Both the position numbers and the translations under genes were made by a program. The notes beneath the pieces were generated by a model that saw only the letters and a list, made by a program, of their open reading frames with translations, had not been told where the DNA came from and did no database searches. A stretch of DNA of 63,954 bases. Source: a virus. How positions within the stretch are numbered: the stretch's first letter is position 1; every line of letters starts with the position of its first letter. The stretch covers positions 1 to 63,954 of IMG/VR virus record IMGVR_UViG_3300004154_000014. One strand, 5' to 3'. Positions 19,301 through 26,971 of the stretch are shown piece after piece.

Positions 19301-20901
19301 TCGGTCAGATCCGCCCGGGTCTGCTGGTCCTGCGGATCGGTGTTGGCCAGCATCTCCTGCAAGCCGGTCAACTGAGCCTGACTGGCCTTGACTTCCTCGT
19401 CGCTGAGGGTGCTGTCGAGGACCTTCTGCAGCTGACCGCGTCTGGCTTCCAGATTTCCGATTACGGCGTCTGCCTGCGCCAGGTTGTCGGCTTGCTTGAG
19501 CGGATCGTCCTTGCCGTCACGGGTCGCCTTGAACAACTCGCCCATCGACTGCAGGGCAGTCTTCTGCGCCGTGGTCACTCCCGATTCCTCGGTAGTACGG
19601 ATGCCGATCTTCTCGCCCTGGCGAGCGGCTTCGGATACCGCCTGGGCACCGCTGGTCATCGCCCCGCCGACCAGCCCGCCGATCGCTGCCCCCTGGTAGA
19701 TGTCCATCGCGGTGGCCGGCTTGTTGGTGGCCACGCCTTCGGCATAGGTCTGGAAGCCCTCGGTGGCTGCCTCACTGCCCGTACCCTTGATGGTGGCACC
19801 GACACCGCGGCCTGCCGAAGCCAGCAAGGTATCGGCACCGGCCTTGGTACCCGCCTTGCCAAACATCCCAAGGATCGAGGCATCGCCGACCAGCTCGGCA
19901 GCCCCGGCAGCCAGCGCATGCCCGGCCATCGAGTAGAGCTGATCCTCCGGTGGCAGCGCGCCATCGTTCTGCTTGGCGTAGTTCTCGATCCCCTGGCTGA
20001 AGGTGTCCAGGGCGTAGCTGCCGTTCATCGCAGTCATCGCCAGCTTGCCGGTGGCGCTCACCGCCAGCTGGGGAATGTTCTCGGTCAGGTAGCTGCGCAC
20101 CCCGTCCGGATTGTTGATCCCGGCCTTGATCGCATTGACCATCAGATCGGCTGCTGCCGGCACACCCTCGCGCAGGCCCTGAACCACTTCGCCGTCGCTG
20201 AGCTTGTCCCAGGCCTTGCCCAGGGTCTTGAGGTTTTCCTTGCTGCCCCCGGCAGCCAGATCGCTGGTCAGGTTGTTGCGCGATTCGTTCCAGACCAAAC
20301 CAGAGAGGTCGAAGAAGTTGCGCACCTTGCCCGAGGCTTCGCGCAGGGTCCGGGCATTGTCGAGGACCTCGCGGTTGTTGGTGCCGAGGTTCTGCGGCTG
20401 ATCGAGCAGGGTCTTGTCCTGCGCGGCCTGGGCATTCTCCGCGGCCCGCACGGCATCCATCTGTGGATCGGCGATCGGAGTAATGCCGTGACCGGTGTCC
20501 ATCGGCTGACCGAAGCCCTGCTGCTCGCGGGACCAAGCCTGACGTGCCGCCTCTGGGGTGTTGAATTCCTGGATTGCCGCGACCGCTTCCAGAGGCGCAG
20601 CCACCCCCCAGCCGGCCAGTCGGCTCAGGCCATTGAGCAACTCGGCCGATGCATTGACCGCCGTGCCGGCATAGCCTTCGGGATCGATACCGAAGTCCTG
20701 AACCACCTGACCGAGCAGAGAATCGTTAAGGTTGCGCTGATATTGCGCCTGGGTTGCCTGGAGGGCCTGCACTTTGCGCTGCTGCGCCTCGGCGACCTTC
20801 TGACGTTTGGAAGCGAACTCCCCCCGAGAGGGAGGAGCATAAGGATTGTCCTGATTCGACAGTGCAGCGAAATAGGCGTCTACATCAAATTGATCGGCCA
20901 T
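10351..20901 (-). CDS. Virion RNA polymerase (vRNAP), N4 gp50-like
   Basis: 3,516 residues, the size of N4 gp50 (about 3,500). It is packaged in the capsid and injected with the DNA to transcribe early genes from hairpin promoters. The central third carries T7-type polymerase motifs. Motif A is GEVDGVTNGP with D1459. Motif B is GRKMIKTPLTAMVFGSG with R1556 and K1560. Motif C is LNLHDAGG with D1834. Their spacing resembles the N4 mini-vRNAP (D559, R666/K670, D951). The N-terminal (about 1-950) and C-terminal (about 2,050-3,516) regions are long, helix-rich and linked by Pro/Ala-rich stretches, as expected for injection and packaging domains. It is the last gene of the leftward late block. Long plus-strand open frames opposite it are shadows. 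Confidence 0.95.
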   Translation of the reverse strand: MADQFDVDAYFAALSNQDNPYAPPSRGEFASKRQKVAEAQQRKVQALQATQAQYQRNLNDSLLGQVVQDFGIDPEGYAGTAVNASAELLNGLSRLAGWGVAAPLEAVAAIQEFNTPEAARQAWSREQQGFGQPMDTGHGITPIADPQMDAVRAAENAQAAQDKTLLDQPQNLGTNNREVLDNARTLREASGKVRNFFDLSGLVWNESRNNLTSDLAAGGSKENLKTLGKAWDKLSDGEVVQGLREGVPAAADLMVNAIKAGINNPDGVRSYLTENIPQLAVSATGKLAMTAMNGSYALDTFSQGIENYAKQNDGALPPEDQLYSMAGHALAAGAAELVGDASILGMFGKAGTKAGADTLLASAGRGVGATIKGTGSEAATEGFQTYAEGVATNKPATAMDIYQGAAIGGLVGGAMTSGAQAVSEAARQGEKIGIRTTEESGVTTAQKTALQSMGELFKATRDGKDDPLKQADNLAQADAVIGNLEARRGQLQKVLDSTLSDEEVKASQAQLTGLQEMLANTDPQDQQTRADLTESIDLVKATLDDHRKTAGDATKQRKEVAALDKSLSVAREQRARMEALVRPSSEQMDGLLQQVSAPEGEVAPEARQQATDQVITLAMRSPGAFSDTQLSELADNETNGLSTPQRQYLRMLSSSRQAENQAKGLQGVNQDVLLGNRKQGYLGISDYRSGFRQAVSSGDPAAARTQIDGLRTFAQVHSVKARQAVQAYRQARSSGESLQMTSAGNGQWEIAPLTLSREELRANGGLEIGARSGPLVDGIVAEAQALRAASRELQAGFDVVFAPAAASVPDQPVPAAGAVPAQEIPATQAPAAGIEPVPVATPAVEQSVQAPVAEAPAPLVPEAVPGEMAAVLDQSPVESTPVEEQPVGDAPAETRKGTLSLFQRDSGLDYRTGNRTAQQFEQRAGRANAATLRPLASVGDFLGALREGRAILEDFLGFAPDDKQLGVIGKFRELAGDWRQEIQANLFQRPANQREHNYKDPIQDFLDENGLIDENLATAISYAAFSWVAENASKPSNTADEINAILGRDDDAYVTPAMVAALGHVGSREKLAVLSFGQRVMEALGLQPKANAFVNEQSRLEQALGAQVMALLVQQKLVQRSEVSQATLDRFTLTKEAQAQRPAKEWEEVGKRRVYFLRIAREPGTREASKLATSIYKSSVGTQGVLGKLFGTEDGMIEPSFEPIPFTQQFAKRTNQEVPQELAMALEKVQSTPFFVRQDNWKLWQKLDRQTLLELAGGVGVDGKQLHKEHRASTIAKNDDLLRQIENFDDFVHQLTSDSEDDIGFGMYFETSVWKPQRVGFKTNLVNPQTSKVHRHMLYMKDWETEITVDDEASMEGFKLQVAEGLGIKTDKMANLESLEKLQGLLADPVIRAGVSALRKGLYGEGELTSAEQDRIRLAVAKGGENFHSFDALVGLVHYAQAKATGQKTFTVQMMGEVDGVTNGPMLSLFAMGAASFQTLNRGGFYSLTDGTRNYNLWRGQGGNLDLYEATIAKVNEGLQRMVEQSPNLRSMLEGIYRLTGKPYNDSDGKVTSDGRKMIKTPLTAMVFGSGIDNAISNMADEFVDKFYVNLEKLANGGDPTKLRPLLETVNLLLAQAKHKSAKLDTAMTLEQAMEFSLSPQQVAALRNVFVNTVGVSVADTLRGNFAVFIERRHVFNQTAQAAFGLFDGAYRHYRDKARKGIETVIRDKQPTPIHDITRQQDQDIRNQLSKLAPVLHTAMSRASDNLASGLYLTKRGTSLTDDLAYSIETKFGRELALTGMDGKPSAFSTGRFSGIARGDESPGVSPMILDTHSLDSATAVGVYGKMDVLNLHDAGGTGVGRMQEMARAYNASLYDRLIGYSGPLEIQEVWERSIVGALDLLARDNSPGLRESMAAALQSVMTRMGKEVVEEYVNSGLGPAEFVLQRVTRMAYDAQWAKLDNAANLAIVDQYAFEGGAYEVTEEQRQEARRLQAELSPQVRESMRLQAAELDALLPGRPVEASTELQEDQAVPIQAPASVPQVTAVAAAARAPNVLTEVQARVVEVQQQMLEHNQALETAANEVLAPREAAYVLQAVTEQAREAVNHWGELGTPLFEVDAELEQALAAQPEMPVGRVMGLLKGRLTGANAELLKAVAKVIDRNLTVRYVTPATDPTVSASQGVTGFRGWYEVRNGQGQIFVKGAQFRHAGINAELLLHELVHASIAGVIQRGQDGSSPQVWELVRNLEEIRRKAAAYVNEQGLGNQFGPAVANVDELVAWGMTNQDFQEQVLKRITLNQSTAKNSLITGVNAFIRTLIDLLFAGSGLSPQKVHKTGMALLVKNVSGLYKEASLRPAVGVRTLAMASPSAQAATAALELGTVEIFEALEQYGQTVLNGTRRERLLGLLDGIVTELHGPFGSFKVQRQQNQALTPTDVYLKTLYTGQLPFASASLASGLPFSEAEAYVLEQVEATVKAALEQENGVSSVAYRRLQELFREARQQVKPEDFYAGDWFLASPVAKQTAQGQWDFVFKASAGSKGRSDYLARFVALGLVYEPLQAKMGQLTAEVAVRDWAAMGWFEKLRSLFEDLLDGLGNKLANVSAGERQDIRLGNLVDQLVDIEAKRRYALMQRSQGTLADRFDSLLESASKEVRSHLETLGKTKFFRESSQGIIRVMGKLPGAAAPARLNYLMDGLQRLRDAHFPGRLGVVAGLVNETRGASEATQYAYTLSRVTKQLEQQRKGIIGDVSKLIAESYANEGEDLTREHKTALSKVLLRTDLQALLDGYGIEGIARLINDPQELEKTLAEHIARVRKLGQMGRYYIRQVKDLAYYKATGLVVGPHVMSNTLNIASLAGTPRAGKLSQAEVELAVPALDSLQALLALSYTDMAYRAMAGQVLNSELARGNENGALLTLLTHRELQKQSAQRLFGGSEALRLQGFVPEIFNPNTDLQVAGGQVADQLVASGYVRLEHPVHVDPADPDQALRYVHVLKHGGTQAYQSGVISFTGDKTRGRELHSGVNSFLTEQPSKYRTRLNGRVARQRAQEIAALFAASEAYHPGKSTQRRMLPVVNAQGQVVNYRYMMSEENKDRLLERTDTMDQVLGVMAGNLFDKESGREQNDRTVEALHEQYLKEYAERPEAYVEVSPTSPDSEAREAWIMLPQQTKEKIRAVWGEDLMLVRSDLLDLVFGYRKPSLSSAFDKDPELRSTWENLVVMFGEAVFGEKAAVRIRQGEGIVETLVGEAKDIIVVKSGLTLLGNMQSNLTQLLWEGVSPADVLKHHRIALQGALAYRRDTHELVKLQSMLDAGYLVGGVDELRQRVVELRDALARNPVGKLIEEGLLPSIVEDVSVEDDPYSYRGQALAYLEKKTRNLPGFVKDLGKTLYVAHDTPLYRLLGQGTQLSDFMARYTLYQHLVGRSNQPMAHEQAVETVSDAFINYDIPSHRVIQYLNDKGILMFTKYYIRIQKVLLRMFRENPAKALMLGTLEGYFSSMQSVMDGHVFNQFGNPLNGSVLKYPESLDELVTLKVGMGLFSE

Positions 20902-20933
20902 CTCTAAGTCCTGGATAAAGATGGCCGCTAGTG

Positions 20934-22529
20934 TCAGTTATTCAACAGGGAATTCAAAAATTCGCGTTCAGAATTGCGAATACCGTTCTCCTGATTAAAG
21001 CGAGTTCCGATGGAACGGGTATTGCCGATATGGGTACTCGTCTCACTGCGGATCTGTTGTTGGTGAACATTGAAGGCATTGATCCCTTCCTGGTACTTCG
21101 AGAGGAAGTTGGGATCTTGCTTGACCAACTGTTCGGCCAACTTTGTGAAGTCCGCACCGACACCACTGTAATTGTCCTTGACCTGGTTGAGAATCAACTG
21201 AGCCATCCCCGGCGTTACGGTGATATGTTCGCTACTGCCATCCTTCTGCTTGATCTCGATCCCCGTATTGAGCGCATTCATCACGCTCTTGACCAGGTCT
21301 TCCCGTTCGCCACTGTTGAGCCCCACCGGATCGAACTTGCTCGAGTCGCCGATGAAGCTGGTCAGGTCGGCTGCCGTGGCATAGGGATCGAAGGCCTTGT
21401 CCGCCGCATACGGGTTGCCTTCCTTGAGGCGCTGGTACTCGCGGTCGATCGAGGCCACCGCACTTTCGTAGCGGGTGTTCTCCGGCGTCAAGGTCTTGTC
21501 CAGGCGGGCCTTGTCCTCCGGGGTGTAGCGGATACCCTGACCCACCAGTCCGGCCACCTGCTGCCCGGCCTGAACCATGGTCGAGACCGGCAGGTGCGGG
21601 ATGGTCGCCAGCTGGCGCTGCAGGGTATCCAGCACCGAGGTACTCGAGGGAGGCGGTGCAACCCCGGCGGCCTTGAGCGCCTGACCGAAGGCCTGGGTCT
21701 GGGCGATGGTCATGTTCTGGCGGTCCACCGTGCCGTTGATCATCGGCATGCCCATCTCGGTGCCGAGCTTGTTGATGGTGTCCCAGGTCGCCTGATCGGC
21801 GTTGAGCTGGGTCGCCACAGTGCTCTGCAACAGCTGGGTGGCCGCATCCTCGGCCTGGTTGCGCTCCTTCTGCCGCCCGCGCTCGTACTGGTTCCAGGCC
21901 AGCCCTTCCCGGCCGATCTGCATCTGCAGGCTGTGGCTGGCGCCGGCCCGGGCATTGGCCTGCTCAGCGCGCGATTCCCCGGCGGCCTTGTAGCGGCGGT
22001 CGAGCTGGTTGCCCTCGATGGCGTAGATGTCACCCAGCACCGCGGCATTGTTCATCAGGTCGGCGGAACTGGCCTGCTGCCGGGCACCCTGCACGTCACC
22101 TCCTCTGGCTTGGGTAAGGACGCTGTCGATGAACTCCCGTTCGTTGCGGGTGCGCTGGGCATCCTGGAAGCGCGCCGTCTGGTCGAGCTGCTGCTGCAGG
22201 GCCGAGACCCGGACATCGCCGGCGCCCCGCACCGCCTTCGCATCGATATTGCCTCCCAGCTGACTGCGCAGCTGGGTCAGTGCTCCGCCGGCGCCCATAG
22301 CCTGTTGTAGCTGGGCTGGATCGGTGTACCCGCTGACCGCATCCAGGTAGGTGTTGGTGTTGTTCTCCCCCTGGATCTGCCAGTTGGTATCGGCCAGCGT
22401 GCGCTGGTTCTCGATAGCCTTGCCGAGTGCCCCGAAGCCAGAATTGAAACTCTGTTGGGCACCGGCGAGGAGGGCTGCCGGGTTCAATCCGGCGGACCCG
22501 ACGTTCCGCCAGGTGATAGGTTCGGCCAT
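20934..22529 (-). CDS. Internal virion protein candidate, 531 aa
   Basis: It is 32 bases upstream of vRNAP in the late block, where N4 encodes proteins co-packaged or injected with vRNAP (gp51-gp53 region). The composition is Gln/Asn/Ala-rich and largely helical, with no membrane segment. The N-terminus (ITWRNVGSAGLNPAALLAGAQQS) recalls N-terminal repeats of podovirus internal core proteins. No enzymatic motif is visible. Function is inferred from position and composition. Confidence 0.65.
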   Translation of the reverse strand: MAEPITWRNVGSAGLNPAALLAGAQQSFNSGFGALGKAIENQRTLADTNWQIQGENNTNTYLDAVSGYTDPAQLQQAMGAGGALTQLRSQLGGNIDAKAVRGAGDVRVSALQQQLDQTARFQDAQRTRNEREFIDSVLTQARGGDVQGARQQASSADLMNNAAVLGDIYAIEGNQLDRRYKAAGESRAEQANARAGASHSLQMQIGREGLAWNQYERGRQKERNQAEDAATQLLQSTVATQLNADQATWDTINKLGTEMGMPMINGTVDRQNMTIAQTQAFGQALKAAGVAPPPSSTSVLDTLQRQLATIPHLPVSTMVQAGQQVAGLVGQGIRYTPEDKARLDKTLTPENTRYESAVASIDREYQRLKEGNPYAADKAFDPYATAADLTSFIGDSSKFDPVGLNSGEREDLVKSVMNALNTGIEIKQKDGSSEHITVTPGMAQLILNQVKDNYSGVGADFTKLAEQLVKQDPNFLSKYQEGINAFNVHQQQIRSETSTHIGNTRSIGTRFNQENGIRNSEREFLNSLLNN

Positions 22530-22532
22530 GGT

Positions 22533-23051
22533 TTAGACCCCGTTTTGCTTCATGTACTCGGACACCGACTGATAGGCCCCCGGATTGCTCGCTACGCGAG
22601 CCCGCTGGCGATCTTCCAGGGCGGTGTTGACGGTCTGGCGCTGGGTGTTGAAGTTCAGGTTGAACTGGCGCTGCTGCTCGTCGAAGGACTGCTTGGCCAG
22701 CTGGTACTGCTGGTAGCCCATGAAGGCTCCACCGATTCCCTGCGCCGCACCCAGGGCCAGGTTGCCCCAGCCGTTGACCTGCATGCGGGTAGTCGGATCG
22801 CGGTAGCCCACCAGCTGGTCGAGGAAACTCGGTTGCCAGCCGGCCCCGGCGCCTGCCACCGCAGCAGCCCCTGCTTGCTGACCGTTGGATGCCAGGGCAT
22901 TGCCCCAGACACTTCCGCCGATATTGAGCGGAGAGGCTGCCGCTTCCACCGGGGAATAACTTCCCGGCGCCACGCCATTATTATTTCCGCCCGCATTGAA
23001 CCAACTCCCGACATTGGAAGTTAGGTTCGGAATGAAATCAGACAATGCCAT
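22533..23051 (-). CDS. Internal virion protein candidate, 172 aa
   Basis: ATG 23051 chosen for the MALSDFIPN start, which overlaps the end of the upstream gene. The first 80 residues are Gly/Ala/Asn-rich. A hydrophobic glycine stretch (about 85-110) is followed by a Gln-rich amphipathic helix (QLAKQSFDEQQRQFNLNFN). This is the layout of short podovirus internal or ejection proteins. It sits three bases from the next late gene, so is co-translated with it. Not recognised by family name. Confidence 0.6.
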   Translation of the reverse strand: MALSDFIPNLTSNVGSWFNAGGNNNGVAPGSYSPVEAAASPLNIGGSVWGNALASNGQQAGAAAVAGAGAGWQPSFLDQLVGYRDPTTRMQVNGWGNLALGAAQGIGGAFMGYQQYQLAKQSFDEQQRQFNLNFNTQRQTVNTALEDRQRARVASNPGAYQSVSEYMKQNGV

Positions 23052-25347
23052 TGAAGTGTTCCCCCAGCGTGTCGTTGATACTGGGCAGTTGCAACTGCAA
23101 GTCGTAATACTCCGACATTGCGGCAATACCCAGGGAGCCTATGTTACCTGCGTGGACCGTCCGCAAATAAAAATTCGCCGGTGTTTCATTAAGCAAGGTC
23201 ATCGGCTGCAAGTTGACCATCTCCAGCGGATCAATAGTGATTCCGGTATCGAGCAACTTGCGGGTTTCGTCGAGCAGATCCTGTTGTTCCAGGGCGTAGT
23301 CCTGGAAGTCCATCATGTCGTCCTGCAGCCCGGTAAGGTCTTCTTGGTAGGCCTGCGCCGAAGCCCGGGTCAATCCGTTGGAGGCCTGCAAGAGATTCTG
23401 CGCCCAGGTCGCGCTGTTGGGCATGTCGCTACCGAAGTAGACCGCCGCCGCCACCACCGCGGCGATGGCCCCGACCACCAGCGCTACGTCGCCTCCCACC
23501 GCTTCGGTGAACAGTTTGAGGCCGTACTGGATGACGATTGACATCACCAACCGGGTAAGGATCGCCGCCGCCAGGGCGGAGGCCGTCATCGAAGCCAGGG
23601 CAGTCCAGATCGCCGAGGCCCCACCCATCGAGACCACCGTGACCACGATCGCCACCACGATCACCACGGCCTTGAACCAGCCGCTCTGGTACCACTTCAC
23701 CTTGATGGTGATCCGGGTATTGAAGACGTAGTGCATCGAGCGGGCATACAGCTCCTCCCGGTCGATCAGCTGGACGGTGTCGATCAGCGCCCGGTCGATC
23801 GGAATCAGCAGGCAGTCGTCCCCGGTCTTGCCGGTGTAGGTGTGCTTGCCGTAGATGTGGTAGCGCAGTCGCGGATCGTAGACCACGATCTCGTCGTAGT
23901 AGAGCGCGTTGATCTGCCGGCGGTACCAGTGGTGATCGGTGTTGACGGTGGTCGGAACCACCACGGTAGAGCCATCCGACTTGCGCTTGATGTAGCTGCT
24001 GGTGACGTACTTGCTGCCGGTGCCGCTGGAGTGCGAGCCCACTGCTCCGATGCTGCCGGCGATCCGTCGCTTGCCGATTCCCCGGTAGCTCAGGGTGAAC
24101 TTGAAGGCCTGGTCCTGGAAGACGATCGCCTGACCTGCCCGCGAGGTGTAGGCGTCGTAGGCACCGGTTGCTCCGACCAGGTCCACCGGCTGGGCCGAGT
24201 TGAAATAGAGCAGGTCGAAGTGGTCGAACAGGTAGCTTCGCTCCACCTCGCTGGTAGCGTTGGCCGGTACCGCAAAGACCATGATCGCCTGTTCGATGTC
24301 GTTGATGTCGGGGTTCTCATGGATCGCATCGACGGTCGCCTGGAAGTCCATGTCGAGCTTGCGCAGCATCTCCTTGGAGGTCTTGTAGAGGTCGGTGTTG
24401 CGCACCGCCGTGCGGCCCATGTTCTCGTCGTCGAGCCGGAAGTAGACGAAGGGGAAGTAGCGCCCCAGCTCGGCGTAACTGGTGTTGCGGATGTTGTCGA
24501 CCGCCGGATAGGTGCCGGCCCCGTCGAGGTAGGTCCAGAACCCGGTATGCCAGACCGCCACCTCGGGCGTCATGCCCACCGCCGGGGTGATCACTTCCTT
24601 CCAGCGGTAGCGCACCTGGTAGTAGTCAGCGTCCTCATCGAAACCAGAGATAGGAATCTGCAGGGTGGCAGACCGCGCGGCTGCCCCCGGCGCGGTCTGC
24701 CAGACGTAGCGCACTTCCACGTAGTCCTCGGTGCCGTCCTCGTCGACCTGCCAGGGCGTGAAGCTGCGGTACTCCCCCAGGGCACCGCCGACCTGGGCCG
24801 GGCGCTGGGGCGTATAGCCGGCCCGGGGCGAGGTGCCCCACTGGTCCAGTTCCCCCGGATCGGCCTCGTCGATGGTTGCCTGCGAGTACACCGCGATCAT
24901 GTCGTCGAGGTAGACCGGACTGCCCACACTGGCAGAGAGCACCGTCAGCTCGTTGCTGTCGGCCACGTAGCCGTAGCTCTCGACCAGGGCCTGCCAGGCG
25001 ACGTGCAGGGAATTGATCCCGGCGAACTGGAAATAGTCGGTGGTGACGGTGTGGCCGATCAGCAGTTCGATGGTTTGCTCGACGATGTCCTGGCCTTCCA
25101 GGCTGGTGGTCAGCGTGCTGTACGGCAAGCCCAGGGGATAGTGATCCTCGGCATAGTCGTAGAACCGCTCGGCCTTGAACGCCATCGAGGCCACCAGATC
25201 CTCAAGCAGGTAGGCGGAAATATCGCCGTCCTGCATGATCGCCTTGATCACCCCGGTCTTGCTCGACTGGGGCAGCTGGTCGTCCTCGATGATCCGCATG
25301 ACCTCGGTGTGGACGACGGTCTTCTTCTTGCTGCCGAACAGGCCCAT
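23038..25347 (-). CDS. Large late virion protein with membrane segments, 769 aa
   Basis: Start at 25347 chosen because GGGGGAGA sits just upstream; an earlier ATG five codons before lacks a site. Residues about 1-560 are soluble, with many aromatic and acidic residues. Residues about 565-655 hold two to three strongly hydrophobic segments rich in Val/Ala/Ile, and a helical tail follows. Late position between capsid genes and vRNAP plus membrane segments suggests an ejected protein that helps DNA or vRNAP cross the envelope. N4-like phages encode a protein of this size here. Function is inferred. Confidence 0.65.
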   Translation of the reverse strand: MGLFGSKKKTVVHTEVMRIIEDDQLPQSSKTGVIKAIMQDGDISAYLLEDLVASMAFKAERFYDYAEDHYPLGLPYSTLTTSLEGQDIVEQTIELLIGHTVTTDYFQFAGINSLHVAWQALVESYGYVADSNELTVLSASVGSPVYLDDMIAVYSQATIDEADPGELDQWGTSPRAGYTPQRPAQVGGALGEYRSFTPWQVDEDGTEDYVEVRYVWQTAPGAAARSATLQIPISGFDEDADYYQVRYRWKEVITPAVGMTPEVAVWHTGFWTYLDGAGTYPAVDNIRNTSYAELGRYFPFVYFRLDDENMGRTAVRNTDLYKTSKEMLRKLDMDFQATVDAIHENPDINDIEQAIMVFAVPANATSEVERSYLFDHFDLLYFNSAQPVDLVGATGAYDAYTSRAGQAIVFQDQAFKFTLSYRGIGKRRIAGSIGAVGSHSSGTGSKYVTSSYIKRKSDGSTVVVPTTVNTDHHWYRRQINALYYDEIVVYDPRLRYHIYGKHTYTGKTGDDCLLIPIDRALIDTVQLIDREELYARSMHYVFNTRITIKVKWYQSGWFKAVVIVVAIVVTVVSMGGASAIWTALASMTASALAAAILTRLVMSIVIQYGLKLFTEAVGGDVALVVGAIAAVVAAAVYFGSDMPNSATWAQNLLQASNGLTRASAQAYQEDLTGLQDDMMDFQDYALEQQDLLDETRKLLDTGITIDPLEMVNLQPMTLLNETPANFYLRTVHAGNIGSLGIAAMSEYYDLQLQLPSINDTLGEHFNGIV

Positions 25348-25363
25348 GAAATCTCCCCCCATG

Positions 25364-25388
25364 AAAAAAGGGGAGCCAGGCTCCCCTT
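25364..25388 (-). terminator. Intrinsic terminator (minus strand)
   Basis: A 9-bp stem AAGGGGAGC/GCTCCCCTT with a three-base loop is followed on the minus strand by a run of T. It lies between the gene at 25406-26323 and the 769-residue gene and would limit read-through into the downstream late genes. Confidence 0.8.
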
Positions 25389-25405
25389 GTTCGTTGCTAC
25401 CTGGC

Positions 25406-26323
25406 TTAGAGGCCGACGCTGCTCAGCAGCCCGTTGATCGCCTGGCCGATCGTCGCATCGTCGAGCTTGTTGGTGCTGTCGGCCACGGTAGCGCTGTCGG
25501 TGGTGCGCCGGACGTTCCAGGTATCGACCAGGAGCTTGACCGCCTTGTGGGTGGCGTCCTGGCCGAAGCCGGTGATCTGCGCCTGATAGAGCCCTTTCTG
25601 GCGCCCGATGACCGAGTTCTCGTCGACCCCCATCTCGACCGTCTGGGCCTTCTCGGTGGTCTTCTTCTGCTCGATCAGCGCCGTCTCCGACACCGTGCGC
25701 AGCTTCTGCTCCATGGTCAGGTCGTACTCGGCGCGCAGCTTGCACTCCTGGGCGATCAGCACGGTGTTCTCGGTGACCGCATTGGTGGTCTGCTGTTGTG
25801 CCAGGAGCTTTTGCTGATTGACCAGGTTGGTATCGGCGGTGAGCTTGGTCTGCTGGAGCAGCATGGTCGCGTTTTCAGTGACCAGGTTGGTGGTCTGCTG
25901 CTCGGTCTGCAGCTTCTCGCTCTGCAGGTTGAGCAGCTGCTGATTGACCAGCGCGATGTCCACCGAGAGCTTGTCCTGCTGCAGGAGCATGGTCGCATTC
26001 TCGGTCAGCGCATTCAGTCGCTGTTGCTCGAGCAGATCGGTCTGGGCCTGGATCTGCAGGATCTGTGCAGTCTGGGCTTCGATCTGCTTTTGCAGCAGCT
26101 GGGCTTCGAGGTCGGTCTTCTGCTGGTTGAGCAGGAACTGCAGGGAGATGCTGAGCACCTGGTTTAAGCCACCCAGGTACACGTCGGCATACTCCGGACC
26201 CTTGATGCGACCACGCCCGAACTCCTCGTCAAGGTGGGCACGGGCCGCCCGCATCAGGGTATCGAAGACACCATTGCCACCAGTGGCCGCCTGGGTGAGG
26301 TCGGAGATCGTGATCGCAGTCAT
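25406..26323 (-). CDS. Gln-rich coiled-coil virion protein (N4 gp54-like position)
   Basis: 305 residues. Residues about 75-225 are one long Gln/Leu/Thr coiled coil built from imperfect repeats: TENATMLLQQ followed by KL, D and LVNQQ recurs twice, and a third degenerate copy begins TENTVLIAQE. Flanking regions are short and globular. This fits an internal or connector structural protein of the late block. In N4 the genes between the ejection proteins and the capsid gene (gp54, gp55) are structural. No catalytic motif seen. Confidence 0.65.
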   Translation of the reverse strand: MTAITISDLTQAATGGNGVFDTLMRAARAHLDEEFGRGRIKGPEYADVYLGGLNQVLSISLQFLLNQQKTDLEAQLLQKQIEAQTAQILQIQAQTDLLEQQRLNALTENATMLLQQDKLSVDIALVNQQLLNLQSEKLQTEQQTTNLVTENATMLLQQTKLTADTNLVNQQKLLAQQQTTNAVTENTVLIAQECKLRAEYDLTMEQKLRTVSETALIEQKKTTEKAQTVEMGVDENSVIGRQKGLYQAQITGFGQDATHKAVKLLVDTWNVRRTTDSATVADSTNKLDDATIGQAINGLLSSVGL

Positions 26324-26327
26324 GGGC

Positions 26328-26912
26328 TTACTCGCCTACCCCGCCGGCCAGGGCCTGCTGGCGGGCCAGCTCGGCGATTTCCTTCTCGGTCAGCGGCGGC
26401 AGGACCTCGATGGCGAACTCGCGGATCAGCTTGCCGCGGCGGGTCTTGAGGCCGTTGTTCGGGCCGCCGCGAAGGATCTCGGTGTAGAACACCTGGCACA
26501 TCCGATCGCGCAGCTGCTCGTAGATGATGTGTGGGACGTGGTACGGCGCACCGTCGAACGGTACGTATTTCTTGAAGGTGCCCACGGCGGCGTTGGACGC
26601 AGTGATCACCTCGCCCGGCCACTCACGCTTGGCGGGGTTCATGCAGGTCAGGCTGATGCGTACCAGGCGAGCCGCTTCGTCTTTCCGGCGCCGGCGAGCA
26701 CGCTCGGGACTCTCGGCGAATTCGACCACCTTGACCTCCTGACTTTCGTCGGGATCAGCCTGGTTGGTCAGGCGGGCATTGAGCTTCTCGCGCAGCTTCT
26801 CCACCCCGATGGAGGGATGAAAGCTGATACCCATCAGGGTGGCACGTTCTTTGAGGACGGTAAGCTCGTCGGGCATTTCCAGTTCAAGCTCATCAACAGG
26901 GGTATCGGTCAT
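26328..26912 (-). CDS. Late structural protein candidate, 194 aa (N4 gp55-like position)
   Basis: The acidic N-terminal 25 residues are followed by a SAP/HeH-like helix pair (residues about 20-50, FHPSIGVEKLREKLNARL), a very basic stretch (ERARRRRKDEAARL, about 71-84), and a compact C-terminal domain. The SAP-like and basic parts suggest nucleic-acid contact. It lies next to the capsid gene and four bases from the coiled-coil gene. I infer a minor virion or assembly role. Confidence 0.6.
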   Translation of the reverse strand: MTDTPVDELELEMPDELTVLKERATLMGISFHPSIGVEKLREKLNARLTNQADPDESQEVKVVEFAESPERARRRRKDEAARLVRISLTCMNPAKREWPGEVITASNAAVGTFKKYVPFDGAPYHVPHIIYEQLRDRMCQVFYTEILRGGPNNGLKTRRGKLIREFAIEVLPPLTEKEIAELARQQALAGGVGE

Positions 26913-26932
26913 GGCACTGCTCCTGAATCAAG

Positions 26933-26961
26933 AAAAAGGGAGGGGTGGTAACCACCCCTCC
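26933..26961 (-). terminator. Intrinsic terminator after capsid gene (minus strand)
   Basis: A perfect 10-bp stem GGAGGGGTGG/CCACCCCTCC with loop TAA, followed on the minus strand by CTTTTTC. It sits directly after the capsid gene stop and would set a high capsid-to-downstream ratio. Confidence 0.85.
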
Positions 26962-26971
26962 GCTTAGAGGG

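Noticed and set aside
10459-20907. Long plus-strand open frames opposite vRNAP (up to 817 codons)
   Set aside because: They are antisense shadows of a GC-rich gene: low-complexity His/Leu/Arg/Gln composition, no ribosome sites, and the minus-strand frame carries polymerase motifs.
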